This document shows positions 45,065 through 56,293 of a DNA stretch of 64,000 nucleotides, in pieces. Below the pieces are notes generated by a model that ran no database searches, was not told the origin of the DNA, and saw nothing but the letters and a program-made list of their open reading frames with translations. The position numbers and the translations under genes were made by a program. The stretch covers positions 365,987,249-366,051,248 of the forward strand of contig OW386285.2 of the NCBI GenBank assembly GCA_936432065.2, in the 5' to 3' direction. Source of the DNA: Rutpela maculata (Eukaryota; Arthropoda; Insecta; Coleoptera; Cerambycidae). Numbering within the stretch: the stretch's first letter is position 1; every line of letters starts with the position of its first letter.

Positions 45065-45825
45065 TTGTTACTTGGGACATGTCATGGCAACTGTCTTATT
45101 TTTTAAGCGACGACCATGTTGGGCACATCAAATTGTAGATATTTTTAAGGCATTTAAACATGTGTACAGAGTGATTTGAAAAAAACTTTTTTGAAAAAAT
45201 TGTTAAGAAAGAAAACTTAATTTCCTTGAATATTTTTTTACCCCACCCTGTACATGAACTGCGTTAATGGTTTCTTATAAAGGTTTTAATTAACTTCAAT
45301 TTATGTTATTACGTCATATTCTATATTCTTTTTGGTTTTAGAGAAAAAAATTAAAAACACTTTCCGATTTCAAACTGATTTTTTTTAAATAACTTTGTAA
45401 GAATGTAAATAATAATTTTATGCTTTGTTTGTAAACAATATTCAACGTAACAAAATAGTAACAAGAAACAAAAAAATAAATATTTTTAAAAACAAACTTA
45501 TATTAAAAAGTACCAAATAGAAAATTGCAAAATTTTTATTTTTTAAATTTTTTTGTTTTAATAACATAAATTGAAGCTAATTAAAACCTTTATAAGAAAA
45601 CATTAACACAGTTCATGTACAAGGTGAGGTAAAAAAATATTCAAAGTAATTAAGTTTCCCTTCTTACCAATTTAAAAAAAAATTGTTTTGAATCACTATG
45701 TATGCATATTTAAAGGCTTTAAAAATGTCTACAATTTGATGTTCCCAACATGGTCATCGCTTCAAAAATAAAAAAGTTACAAGTCGGGGGGGTTTTAAGT
45801 TTTCAAGTGGCGCACCCTGTATATT
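45065..45825. repeat. Foldback element with ~260-bp arms
   Basis: 45065-45320 recurs inverted at 45545-45825. 'accatgttgggcacatcaaa' is answered by 'ttgatgttcccaacatggtc', and 'ttataaaggttttaatta' by 'taattaaaacctttataa'. An 'accctgtacatgaactg' block lies in both arms. The loop is AT-rich and the element non-coding. Confidence 0.75.
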
Positions 45826-45834
45826 GCAAATTTA

Positions 45835-46414
45835 ATGAAAATATTTGCAATGGGGGATTGTAAACCTACGCCAGGAGAATCAGGTGCCAAGTTTGTATTT
45901 CCTGAGGCAAATAAAAGGTATCTAAACACAACACAATATGGAGAAATTGTTGAATCTCTCATGTATGCGGCTGTAGCATGTGGCTGTAGCAACAAGCCAA
46001 CAAGACCAGATATTTCACATATTGTACGTACTTAGTCAATTCAATGATAATCATGGACCACAACATTGAGCTGTCGCTGAGAGAGTCCTGAAATATCTAA
46101 GGGGTACTAACCACTATGGATTAATGTACAATAAGACCACAAGAAATCTAACAAGATGTGGCTGACTGATCTAATTGTATTATTGATCGTAAATCATACA
46201 CTGGATTTGTTTTCATACTGAGTGGCGGATACAGCCTACTATTGCTCCCTCATCAACCGAAGCAGAGTATATGGCTCTTTCAGCGGGAGTTAAAGAAGCT
46301 ATTTACCTATGCAGGCTACTATCAGAACTGAGATTCGAAGAAATAAGCAAACCAGTTGTATATGTCGATAGTGAAGGTGCTTGTGAAATAGCACGGAATC
46401 CAGTTTTTCATTAG
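45835..46414 (+). pseudogene. Copia-type RT/RNase H relic
   Basis: Reading across frameshifts: YGEIVESLMYAAVA, RPDISHIV, then sequence readable as SQFNDNHGPQH, VLKYLRGTNHYGLMY, SYTGFVF, TEAEYMALS and KEAIYLCRLLSELRF. These are the successive C-terminal RT and RNase H blocks of copia retrotransposons. Stops and shifts show decay. It ends abruptly at about 46414 against an oppositely oriented copia gag fragment. Confidence 0.75.
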
Positions 46415-46565
46415 CTTCTGGCTTTTTTATCTCTCCACTAACATAAGACCAGCAATCATTCTTCACGAGTAATGCTTCAACTTGCATGCGCCATGTGTCA
46501 TAGTTATTCTTCGTCAAGAGCTCCAAACGTGTTGCACCAGCTCTTCCCATTTGAGCCATATTTTT
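46415..46565 (-). pseudogene. Copia-type gag N-terminal fragment
   Basis: On the minus strand, MAQMGRAGATRLELLTKNNY is followed by DTWRMQVEALLVKNDCWSYV and a short rest. This is the start of copia gag (the 'L...Y..W...m...L....lW' pattern). It abuts the RNase H fragment at 46414 head-to-head, so the two came together by rearrangement or by two insertions. Confidence 0.7.
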
Positions 46566-46919
46566 AATATATTTTTCACTATTTTTATTCACAGCTTCTT
46601 TTAAACTACTATAAGATTAAAAATCTGGGCCCATAACCTATTAGAGTGGATTTTCTAATTGTTTTGTTATATCATGCTTCTCTATAGCAAGTACGATGTT
46701 AGTTTACTCATTTAAATATTTTTGCAATTACTTCCTTAGTTTTAATGAATATATATGGCATATGATATGATATATCGTTGAAAAGAGGAAAAATCTCTGT
46801 TTAATACCACCATGTGTCATCTGTTTCAGAATATATTTTTTAATGCCCTGTAAATCTCGAAATCCAGCGGTTTTGAAAAAAATTAAAAGACTATTTTGCA
46901 AAAAAAAAATTGTATTAGC

Positions 46920-47210
46920 TGGCTGGCTTCGAGGTCGGTTGTCGCAAATACATTTTATTTAACTTAAATATTAATAAATACGTGTTAAATTGAAAAATCC
47001 AATGGTCCCAGGTTCAAAATGCACATAGGTTGGATGGAGTTCTTTTTCGACTTTATTTTATACAGACGAGTATTTCACCAACTTAGACGGTATCATAATA
47101 TTGATAAATACGAACCCTAGCTCGACGAACCATGAACCATAAACCATTTACAAAAAACGGCAAAGAGTATCCTATAGAATATGCAACAATTATATAAAAA
47201 GTTAAAAATA
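46920..47210 (+). repeat. R2 dispersed repeat, copy 3 (diverged, 3' half)
   Basis: It includes 'ccaatggtcccaggttcaaa' (the T-arm-like block, degraded), 'gactttattttata', 'aaaaacggcaaagagtatcc' and 'tatagaatatgcaacaatta'. It ends about 80 bp before the first supported exon of the host gene and gives the empty-site sequence for the TIR element in copy 1. Confidence 0.6.
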
Positions 47211-47290
47211 AATCGAAGATATTTACTCTAGTTTAAATGTGCTTGTATAAATATTTCCAGATTTTTCATTTGTCTCTCTGTTTGTTGCAG

Positions 47291-47512
47291 AACCGTTGCC
47301 AACAATACCAGAGTACAATAAGTCGATTGAACATAGAAATAGCAACTTTAAGACAGCAATTGGAACAAGTGGGAAGAGAAAATAATCCTGAAGGAATTCT
47401 TCAAGCACACGCAGCAGCATTACAAAGACACGCTGAAGAATCTAGGAAGCAATACGAACGTTGTCTGGACGACGTTGCTAATCAGGTTGTGCGAGCATTA
47501 CTAGCACAAAAA
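47291..47512 (+). CDS. NCKAP5: NCKAP5-family gene, exon with conserved coiled coil
   Basis: The exon follows a strong acceptor (pyrimidine tract, then 'tttgttgcag') and ends before 'gtaggt'; both borders are phase 0. It encodes 74 residues of coiled coil, from NRCQQYQSTISRLNIEI to QYERCLDDVANQVVRALLAQK. From memory, vertebrate NCKAP5 has an almost identical block followed by a K/R-L-R-E-E segment, exactly what the next exon supplies. NCKAP5 binds the adaptor Nck, and its paralogue NCKAP5L (Cep169) associates with centrosomes and microtubules; the insect protein's role is inferred. The N-terminal exons are not identified and probably lie further left in, or beyond, the repeat-rich region. Confidence 0.85.
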
Positions 47513-47569
47513 GTAGGTAACATTTTTCAAACATATTTCTACTACCATGTATAAAGTACTTATTTTACA

Positions 47570-48030
47570 TATGCTATGTAAACAGAGTTGGCGCGTTTAA
47601 AACAAGTTTAAAACATCGCATCCTATTTAAAACATATTTAATACGCAATGCAGTATTTTAACACAGTTTAAAACGCAGTGCGATGTTTTAAACAAATGTA
47701 TTATTTTGCAGTTTGTGGAAAAGCAGGAAAGGTGCCGATGATGGTTCATTCCGATAAATAATTCCGATATAAACAGTAAACACACCCGCAAAAAAAATAG
47801 CCTTTGTAGTTTTACTCATATGAATCAAACGGTCAGTGGTCACATGCACTAAACTGAGCAGTTTATTTGTAAAATGCTGTAAAATCCATTTAAGAACGCC
47901 ATCTGGCGTCAAGTAGTGGTAGCAGACACAGTAACTTGGCACCATTTAAGTTCAGTTGAATAGAGTTTTAAACCATTTAAACATTAAAAAAACTGATTTA
48001 AACAAAAAACTATTTAAAACAAAACAAAAA
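47570..48030. repeat. Intronic region with repeated GTTTAAAAC motifs
   Basis: Variants of GTTTAAAAC or TTTAAAC recur in both orientations near 47595, 47606, 47625, 47668, 47685, 47968, 47979 and 48010. The first group forms imperfect hairpins ('aaaacatcgcatcc' with 'gtgcgatgtttt'). A minus-strand frame of 85 codons (47688-47945) lies between; I do not assign it. Confidence 0.45.
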
Positions 48031-48790
48031 TAATTTTTTGATTAAAATGAAAAAAAAAAAACTATTTATTTTTCAGCCTTGTGTGTAAAGTTAAGCTTTA
48101 AGCAATAGTGCGCAAAGTAAGAGAATAAAAAATTGCATATTGGAGTGCCCATAATAATCATATTATCTTATTTTAAAGAAGTTAAAATAATAGATATTTA
48201 ATTCTGTGTGATCCATTTATTTATCAATGTGTATATAAGATCATAAAATAAATATACCTATTTTTCAGTGTTATTTAACAATAATGTTTGCATTATTTAT
48301 AATATTGAAATTTCACTTAGTGGAAAACATTCTTTTTGATATTCAGTAGATAAGGGGGACGCCTCCCCAATATGGTAGTCGAGTTGGGAAATTCAAGCTG
48401 CAAGTTGGGAGGATTCGGAAAAATACTGTACATACTGTACAGTTTGGTGGATCTCAACCGCTTTAGTTATTTGATTTAATCTCTATTACTTATAAATATA
48501 AATATACAATAATATTTATTAAGAATTGCTACTTACTAGTGTCAAAATCCTATTGTAGCTTGAAGGATTTTGAAATAATAATATACTGCTTGTTTGTTTT
48601 TTGTTTTTAATGAACATAGTAAATTTGACAGTATCTATCTATCTATATCTATCTTCCAATGTTGTTATCCAAAACCTTTTTTAAACACAATTTTTTCTAA
48701 CTTTTCTGTTCCTATAATTAGTTTTAAAAATCTGTTGGTCTTATAACTATTCAATTTGTCTGTAGTTATAGATAATAGTTTTTATTTACA

Positions 48791-49495
48791 GGGTGTTCGT
48801 GCAAACGTTAGAACCTCATTTAACTTTGTTATTTTTGAAGTTATGTAAAAAAGTTCAAAAATGAATATTATAGAAAATCACATGGATTTTCCAAAAATCA
48901 TTTCAGAAAAACAATTGTCGCAAAAGTCGCATTTCGGAGATATGAACTTTACTTTGATTTTTTTAAATGGAAGGCCCGATATATTTTTACACCATTTAAA
49001 AGGCCATAAGAAAAGCTTTTTAATGATATATAAAACGTAGTATTTATCTTAAAAAAATTGTCTAATTTACTATAAATTTACAATTTATCAAATTAGTTGT
49101 GCATGGAAAACAAAAGTATGTAATTTAAAGTAAACAATACGTTAGCTTTGTCACGATATTCGTTGGTAACTAATAACTAATTTCATTATGTTGTTAATAA
49201 AATGGAGAATTTCAATGATTGACATATATTTTTCGGACTACCATGACTTAATGGTAACGAAATATAAAATTTAATATCTAGTACAGTATTTAAGAAAAAT
49301 TCTAAGTTTTATATATCATTAACTTTTTTGTGGCCTGTTAGATGGTGTAAAAATATACGGGGTGTTCCATTTAAAAAACCAAAGTAAAGTTCATATCTCC
49401 GAAACTCGTCTTTCAATAGTTGTTATGAACTTTTTTGTATAACTCCAAAAATAACGAAGTTAAATTAGGTTCTAAAGTTTGCGCGATCCTGTAGC
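48791..49495. repeat. Foldback element, ~700 bp, in the first visible intron
   Basis: 'acagggtgttcgtgcaaacg' at the left is the approximate inverse of 'gtttgcgcgatcctgtag' at the right. Inward, 'cggagatatgaactttactt' (48935) is answered by 'aaagttcatatctccg' (49387), and 'atatttttacaccatttaa' by 'atggtgtaaaaatat'. It has arms of about 250 bp and a non-coding loop. Confidence 0.75.
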
Positions 49496-49566
49496 TATCT
49501 ACTTAAAGTGATATACAAATTCATTTTCAGCTTTAGCTATTATTAATTACCAATAATTTCACACAG

Positions 49567-49930
49567 GGTCTGAGAGAAGAGGTAGGCTGTTTAAATAATA
49601 AAATTCAAGAACTTGAGACTCAAAACAGAGCATTAGCTTCGATGTTGGTGCATCAGCTTAGAGGTGAATCCCCTGGGACGCCCATGGACCTAGAAAACCT
49701 AACTAAGCAATGGAATTTAGAAGAGGAGAGGCACAAAGACGTCAGGGAAACTTGCACTGATGCCTTATCCTTATCACCTACACCTTTAATGCAAACTAGT
49801 CTTAATGTTAAACATTGCAACTCTTTTAACTCGGAAGTTTTAGAGGAAAGTCCCAATAGTGAGAATTATGATAATAATGTTGTTTCTAATATTGACAAGA
49901 GATTGTCAGCAGATAATGCCAGTATTTTAG
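49567..49930 (+). CDS. NCKAP5: NCKAP5-family gene, second visible exon
   Basis: Acceptor 'ttcacacag', donor 'gtaagt'; starts in phase 0 and ends in phase 1. It continues the coiled coil with GLREEVGCLNNKIQELETQ and NRALASMLVHQL, matching the leucine-heptad segment that follows the QYERCLD block in the family. It then becomes a low-complexity Ser/Asn/Glu-rich linker containing LENLTKQWNLEEER. Predicted mostly disordered after the first 35 residues. Confidence 0.85.
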
Positions 49931-49941
49931 GTAAGTACTTA

Positions 49942-51185
49942 ATAATAATAATAATAACAACAGTCTTTATTTATAGAGCACAAACAGTTACCACTACTTC
50001 TTATTATAGTATTAATACCCAACCATAAGCCTAATGAATAAAGTAAACTTGAATTATTTGTTCGTACATAAAGATATTGTCATATATGGAAAATTTTGTT
50101 TTCGTTAAGTTTGAGAAATTAATGTTCATATGATTTCTTTGCATGATGTTGAATATTTGCTGACAAATATGTTGGTAGCGGATTGTTGTGAAGTTTGTAT
50201 AAGACTATCAGTCTCCTGTACTTTATGTTGTCTTTTACCGTAAACTAGTTTACTATATATTGCATTGTGTTTATACTAGTATATCCATTACACTTTAAAT
50301 GGATCTCATACACCTATTTTGAAGCTGTTGCAGTCTAGGTATATATATTGGTCTCATTACACATATATAATATACTTGAGCAATATTTGAGATGTGGTTT
50401 TATTGATGCATTATAAATCATTTTCCTAGTGTATAAAGTTAAAAGTTTACTAACAATGAATCCAATTTTTTTTTGATATTTTTTAATATGTAGTTTATAT
50501 GGCCATTAAATTTAATTTACAACTTATGATAATCCCTTTTTAAGGTATTCTCCGTTGTATTCTACACATAAATCCTCAATATTTTGATTTAAATATTTCT
50601 TGGAACCTGATTTCATATATTTGGAATTTTTGGCATTACCACTAATCCATTTGTTGTAAACAATTCATTGATTATTTTCAGTGTCCTGTTAATTTTTTGA
50701 ACAACTGGCTTTACGTCAGATGCAGATGAATATATGATAGTATCATCCGCAAGACCGCAAAGAGGTGTATTCTGCACCCTTATGTATTGATTAGGAATAT
50801 ATCATTAATAAATGGCGTGAAAAGCATAGGTCCTAGTTCGCTGCCTTGTGGAACTCCATTATCATTTAATAATTTTTCAAGCTTAACATTATTTATTATT
50901 TATTTTGGTTTATTGTTTTGGTCTTTGTTGGTGTAGATAGAACCTAAACTAATTGATACGCTGTATCAACAATCCCGAGGTACTGGTAAAGTTTATTTAA
51001 TAAAAGCTGTCTATTGACAACTTCAAGTGCTCTTTGTAAATTGAGGAAGATAGTTACCACAGCTTCACCACTGTCTATGGAATATTTAAAATCATTAATT
51101 ATTTTTTGCAAAGCAGTCTTACATAAATGATTTTCTGTAAATCCGGATTGGTTTTCATGTAATAATTAATTTTGGTATTTAGTAA
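49942..51185 (-). pseudogene. LINE relic (minus strand) inserted next to a 5' splice site
   Basis: On the minus strand, starting near 51170, broken frames give YSIDSGEAVVTIFLNLQRAL, then NGVPQGSELGPMLFT, then LADDTIIYSSASDV (RT blocks; the YADD-type box reads LADD), then KKLDSLLVNF, IKPHLKYCSSIL and IKYRRLIVLYKLHNNPLPTY (C-terminal RT region). The 3' tail is a (TTA)n run read as 'aataataataataataa' at 49943-49960 on the plus strand. The lineage is jockey/CR1-like. The tail begins only about 12 bp after the donor of the preceding host exon. Confidence 0.75.
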
Positions 51186-51499
51186 GTCCTAAAACTTTTT
51201 CCAGAGGAGGTAATAGTGCAATCTTACATACGAGACTGTGTAAATGTCATTATATATCGAACTCGTTTTACCGCATATGTAAAATTGCACTATTTCAAAT
51301 TCAATTGTATGTCAAATGCAATATTTTTTATTGAGATTAATAATCTAAACTGTTATTAAAACAAAGAGATAATCTAATTTTATTAACATTAAGCAAATAG
51401 AAAATTCCTGTGTTCCTTGTTACAATATTCTTTTGTGTTTATTTTAATTTTAATTTAATGAATTTTTTTCGCATTTTAAACTAAATAATTATTTTGCAG

Positions 51500-51712
51500 A
51501 CACAAGGCTCTCCTTAGAGGACAAAAAGAGGCACCAGGTCTTGACTAAACTATGGACTGAACTCAAAGGGACTGAAGTAACACCAAAAAAATTGTTAGAG
51601 GCACTAAGTGCGGTCGATTCGGCACTGTGGGTTCCCCCGAAACGACCTGTTTCTTTAAATTTGCATCTGCCAATTCTGCAAACTAAATATAGAAGATCAA
51701 GACCAGTACTGG
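51500..51712 (+). CDS. NCKAP5: NCKAP5-family gene, third visible exon
   Basis: Acceptor 'attttgcag', donor 'gtaagc'; phase 1 in, phase 1 out, restoring the codon G-AC (Asp) with the previous exon. It encodes DTRLSLEDKKRHQVLTKLWT, a short helical stretch with LLEALSAVDSALWVPPKRP, and a basic end QTKYRRSRPVLG. An 11-bp run in the following intron, 'caaataggggg', lies in a C/G-patterned stretch near 51837-51890. Confidence 0.85.
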
Positions 51713-52412
51713 GTAAGCTGCTAACCACCATAATCCTGGATATCTTTAATGATGATTTGATGACTTTTAGAGTATTTACCATGACGCATTTTTTTTACTA
51801 TAAAGACCAGTTATTGTCCATGGCTATGCTAGTGTGCATCCCCCAAATAGGGGGGGTATCAGGGGGTATCCCAAATACCCCCCATCTTCCCAGTATTTTC
51901 CATACCTTCACATCACTTTCTCTTACTTTCCCACATTCCTACTACTATTTCTATCTTCCTGTCACCTTCCCACGTGTTCCTATGATCTTCCCACCAACAC
52001 TTTCTCATCACTTCTGATTTATCAAAATATGTTGAGCTGTTTGGTGGAACAAACATTCAGGCAGCAGACAGACAAATAAAAATTCTGAATACATTTTCTA
52101 GATTTAGCTTTATTGAACAAACCGGAAAATATCGTAAATATTATTTTAAATTACAAAAAAAATTTTAAAAATACTTTCAAAAACATTTAAAAATATTTGC
52201 TTACACGCCACTGGTATCTGGTCACCTGTATTGAAATAAGACCGGATAGAACAATTAATAGTAACTCTAGAGTTGCATCAGTGAAATGTAAAAAGTTTGC
52301 ATCAGCAAAAAGTATAATGTTCATCATAATTGTTTTATCTCTAGTTATTTGCAAAAAGTAACAACCATTTGTATAAATGTACGATTTATTAAATTTATAT
52401 ATTTATTTTTAG

Positions 52413-52680
52413 CACAAGCAAGTTCAAAAAGTGAAGAAGAAACAACTGGTAATGAATCTCCAGAAAGTGGTAATAGAGATGAAGGTTATTCGACAATGTC
52501 TTCTGATGTTCAAGCTGATGTTACTAGGTCTGGAGATACCACGTTGCCTCGCAGAGGTTTAGAAGATTTAAAAGAAGCTAGTGATGAAACCGATGTGTCT
52601 GATACACGCCTCCTAGTCACCGACAATATAGATCCTGATATTCTATACATTCCTCTCAACCTGCTCAATCTCAACCAAAG
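52413..52680 (+). CDS. NCKAP5: NCKAP5-family gene, fourth visible exon
   Basis: Acceptor 'atttttag', donor 'gtaaac'; phase 1 in, phase 2 out. It encodes an acidic Ser/Thr-rich segment, AQASSKSEEETTGNESPESG, then NRDEGYSTMSSDVQADV, then TDVSDTRLLVTDNIDPDIL. The DEGYSTMSSD motif is an attractive phosphorylation or docking site, but that is inference. Codon choice and lack of stops fit a real exon. Confidence 0.85.
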
Positions 52681-53149
52681 GTAAACGTTTGCCGGTTTTA
52701 TCCCTGTAATTGAGTAAAATTAAGTATTTTAAGTTTTTAAACTTGGCAAAAATATTAGAGAATATTCCAGATTCAAAATAAAGAGACGCACGCAATATAT
52801 AGAATTAGAATGGGGTACAAAGTAGGCCGGTTATGGTTTTCTTTAAAATTTGGCAGAGAAAGAATCGGAGTCACTGTTGCTGCAGATGATGCCGAATTGT
52901 ACAAATTGCTGAGGAGAAATATTATCAGTGCGAAACAGCTATCATTGTGGGGCAAGACATCGACCTGTTAGCTCTTCTCATCGTTTTTTCTCCTTGTGAC
53001 AAAGACATTAATTCTCGTGATTTGCAGTCGTCAACACTTTTGAGAAACTGAAAAGAAGCTATGCTATCTGCCCATGTCAGTAGCGCACTACTTTTGTATT
53101 TAAGAAAAAGGCTATCAACAATCAATTTGTTTAACAAAACAGAGCCCTA

Positions 53150-53867
53150 ATAGCACACGATGTCCGCTAGACGTTCGTTTTGTCCATTTAATGTACTGAC
53201 GTCCATGGACATAAATTGGACGCCTACCGGACGTCTATCATCAGATTTACTTTGAAACTGTATGGAATGGACGTCTTCTGAATGTCCATTTTATGTACGG
53301 AAAGTATATACATTTTATGTCCATATAGGGATAGAAGATGGAACAAAACTGGTTTTTCAATTTTACAATGTTTTTGTTTATATTTGACCTTTATTTCTGT
53401 AAAATGTGTAGTTTATTTTTTACAGTAATTTGTAATTTGTCATTAATAATATAATTTTAACCTTTTTTGTAAATTATTAATGATATTATTTGATACTAAA
53501 CATTTATTAAACATTCAAATACTTTTTACATTTTGAAATAAATAGCTATATTAGTCTAAGACCTACTTTCAACTATATAGTCTTTAAGTAAGTACTAGTA
53601 AACAAGGTTAATGGCCAAGTGAGTAAGCAGTGTCTTACAAATCATAAGGTCAGTGGTTCGATTCCTACTCATTCCAGTTTTTTTTTTTTTTTTTTTGTTA
53701 AAATAGTTGGGATGTACAAATATTGTTCAAAATTGTGACATTTGGACGTCCCTTGGCTGCCCGTAGGGGATACTTTGAACCAAAAATGAACGTCCATCGG
53801 ATGTCCTGTATGTCTGTAGAGGACGAACTTATACGATATCCATAGGACAATGTTGTGCTATTAGGGA
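53150..53867. mobile_element. TIR element with internal tRNA-like block (intronic)
   Basis: The ends are 'ccctaatagcacacgatgtc' on the left and 'gacaatgttgtgctattagg' on the right, inverted. 'gacgtcc' and 'ggacgtc' motifs recur in both halves (53173-53290 and 53745-53830). The middle is AT-rich with a tRNA-like block. No transposase is encoded. Confidence 0.65.
53607..53676 (+). repeat. tRNA-like block followed by a 19-20-base T-run
   Basis: 'aatggccaagtgagtaagca' resembles an A-box/D-arm, 'tctta-caaatca-taagg' an anticodon arm with a 7-base loop, and 'cagtggttcgattcctactc' a T-arm/B-box. A T-run at 53677-53696 would stop Pol III. Position 33 of the loop is A, not T, so a working tRNA is unlikely. 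Confidence 0.4.
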
Positions 53868-54030
53868 GGATGTGCAAGATATCGTGGTAGGGATGACTTT
53901 TCTTTATAGTGATTCTGGTGCGTTTTCCAATATTTCTGCCAATTATTTATGAATTTTGCCGGATATATGATGATTTTTTGTTTAATTTGACTAGACTACT
54001 ATTCATTATTGACGTAATATATATTTTCAG

Positions 54031-54245
54031 AAATAGTTTTCCACCAAGTAAGGATATATTGCCATTTCAACATATAATGAGAAGCTTTTCAGATTCACAT
54101 CTGTGTATAAAAATTACAACAGCACCTTCACCATGTTACTCATTTAGTTCCCCAATTTCAAGTAGTCCTTCTATTTTTCTTCTTGATATTACGGAAAAGT
54201 CTATTAATCCACTAAGGCGGACTAGAGGGACTAACACGTTATGGG
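54031..54245 (+). CDS. NCKAP5: NCKAP5-family gene, fifth visible exon
   Basis: Acceptor 'atattttcag', donor 'gtaagt'; phase 2 in (AG+A makes Arg), phase 1 out. It encodes NSFPPSKDILPFQHIMRSFS, then Ser/Pro-rich sequence (SPCYSFSSPISSSPSIF), then INPLRRTRGTNTLWG. Basic and Ser-rich, probably disordered. Confidence 0.8.
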
Positions 54246-55975
54246 GTAAGTAGTATATGACCTATACTGTGTAAGCGTTTGAGGAGTTTCTGCTTTCTAC
54301 CCTGAATAAAACTAAAAAACCATACAATTTAATACAAATTTATTGCCATGCGTGATAAAGTATATTACGGACTGCCGACTATTGACTATTAAATTAATGC
54401 GCGAGCTCCCAGTAGATAGTTGATGTAATTTGGAGGAAGGGTAGAGGGATGTATTGCTAACATGCATATTAGAATCAGTACTAGCCAACCACTGTTTGGA
54501 GTGCTAATATCCAGGGTCGCCTATCGTGTACCAAGATTGAGTGTGATTCAGAAAATCCTTTGTGATGATTTAATATTAATTATTCCTCTTTTGCTCCTTA
54601 AAGTTTTGCTTTGGCAAAACATGTTAATAAATATGAATATGACACATAAATAAATATATTAACTTTAGTCTCTTAAATAAATATACTTTATTGTTCAATA
54701 GTAACTCCAATAAATGTGCAACACACAACACAGCAGTTTAATACTCAATTTACAAACTTTGACTTTGCCGTCGCCGTTCAACGATACGTTGCCGTTCATA
54801 AAAATGGACCAATTATAAACTTTAACGTTCGTCGTTTGCACGTTTACATTTTTTACATAAAATGTCAAACTGAAAGATTGTATTTGTGATAAATTTTTTG
54901 CATAAAACTTTATTTTTGAGTTTGTGTGTTTAATTTAAACTGAATATTCTGCTGACGTAAGTATCCGATGTTTTATGATTGTGAACCTGATAATAATGTT
55001 TTGTAAAAAATCCTTACAAAGATGTGATTTAAAACAAACAGAAGCATATCTAAAGAGTAGAACGACTATGGTTGTTCGATATACCTGGCACTTCTATGAA
55101 AAGAATAAAATTAGAACAATTGAAAAATTTCTAATAGCTCCATCTTACTTTCTTGGCTGGAATAATTTGCATAAAACGGCATTTTATTAAAATATTCCCA
55201 CTGAATTTCAGGGACTTCTACCTGAAGGCTTCCTTTTTCTGTCTCTCTCCCTCACAAATCTCTCTCTCAATTTTTTCCACAGACTAATTCTCCATTAAAA
55301 AATCCTCTATTACTATAGGAAAATATACAAATTTCCGGGGCACCTGGTAGGTTGCGTGAATTATTTCTGCGATCTCTTATTCACTAAATAAGACTGAATG
55401 AATATTTCCCCCAATGAATATTTCTAATTTATTCGTTTGGTGAACACGTGGTGTTTTCTAGATGACTAACCAGTTGCATCGTCCATTTCTTAATATTTAT
55501 GTACGTATACTATCAAAACGCCCATGTTCCACTATGGGTTCATTAAGATAACTAAAAATAATAAATAACACCTCCCTTCCAATCTTTATTAAATAAAAAC
55601 CAAACTATTCAAATAATGACCATCTATGAACTATACTTTGGAAGTTCCGAAAAAAGTTGACTCAACTTTAGGTCGCCATAATGGGGCGGGCATTTTGAAT
55701 TTCCCAATTTTATTAATTTTCTTGAGGATTTCAGGTTAGTTCGTCTACTCGCAAAATTTTAAGTTCCAGGCAAGTCTGAAAGCGCTCAAACAAATCATGT
55801 GGATAAACATATTTGTATTTATCTGTCCAGTTAATTGTTTGGGTACTTCTCGATGAACTGGGAACTTGAAATTTGGCATGCAGGTGGGGCGAATACTTCT
55901 CGATACACTGAATATTCCAAAACTTGCAAAATTCGAAACTTCAATATGCCGGCTAATCTATATTTATGTAGAAGG

Positions 55976-56293
55976 TAATACCCACATTAAAATGAAGACG
56001 TTGCCAAAATGGTAAGAGCTCTAAAAAAACTATGGGAACAAAGTTGTGGAGAATAAAATTTAACGCAAAAAGTGAGTAGCGGCATATGTTTATTTTATTG
56101 TTTTGGCAATATATCCGTTTAAATGCGATAAATCAGCACTACTCCGTACTTTGCACACTTCCTGTGCATATACTATAAAAGCTAAACAACTCAGTGATTT
56201 TTTGTAGGAAATTTAATTCTCTACCACTTTCTTCTCCACAATGTTTTTATATCTCTTACCATTTTAGTAGCATCTTCATTTTAATGTGGGCAG
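55976..56293. repeat. Small foldback element, ~320 bp (intronic)
   Basis: 'cccacattaaaatgaagacg' at the left is answered by 'catcttcattttaatgtggg' at the right. 'caaaatggtaagagctct' pairs with 'atctcttaccattttag', and 'aagttgtggagaat' with 'ttctccacaatg'. The loop is about 150 bp and non-coding. Confidence 0.8.

Noticed and set aside
47688..47945. Minus-strand 85-aa frame with an N-terminal hydrophobic stretch (MSKTTKAIFFAG...), superficially like small mitochondrial assembly proteins
   Set aside because: The similarity is only to a generic start and membrane segment; no downstream part or splice-linked exon was found, and it sits among intronic repeats.
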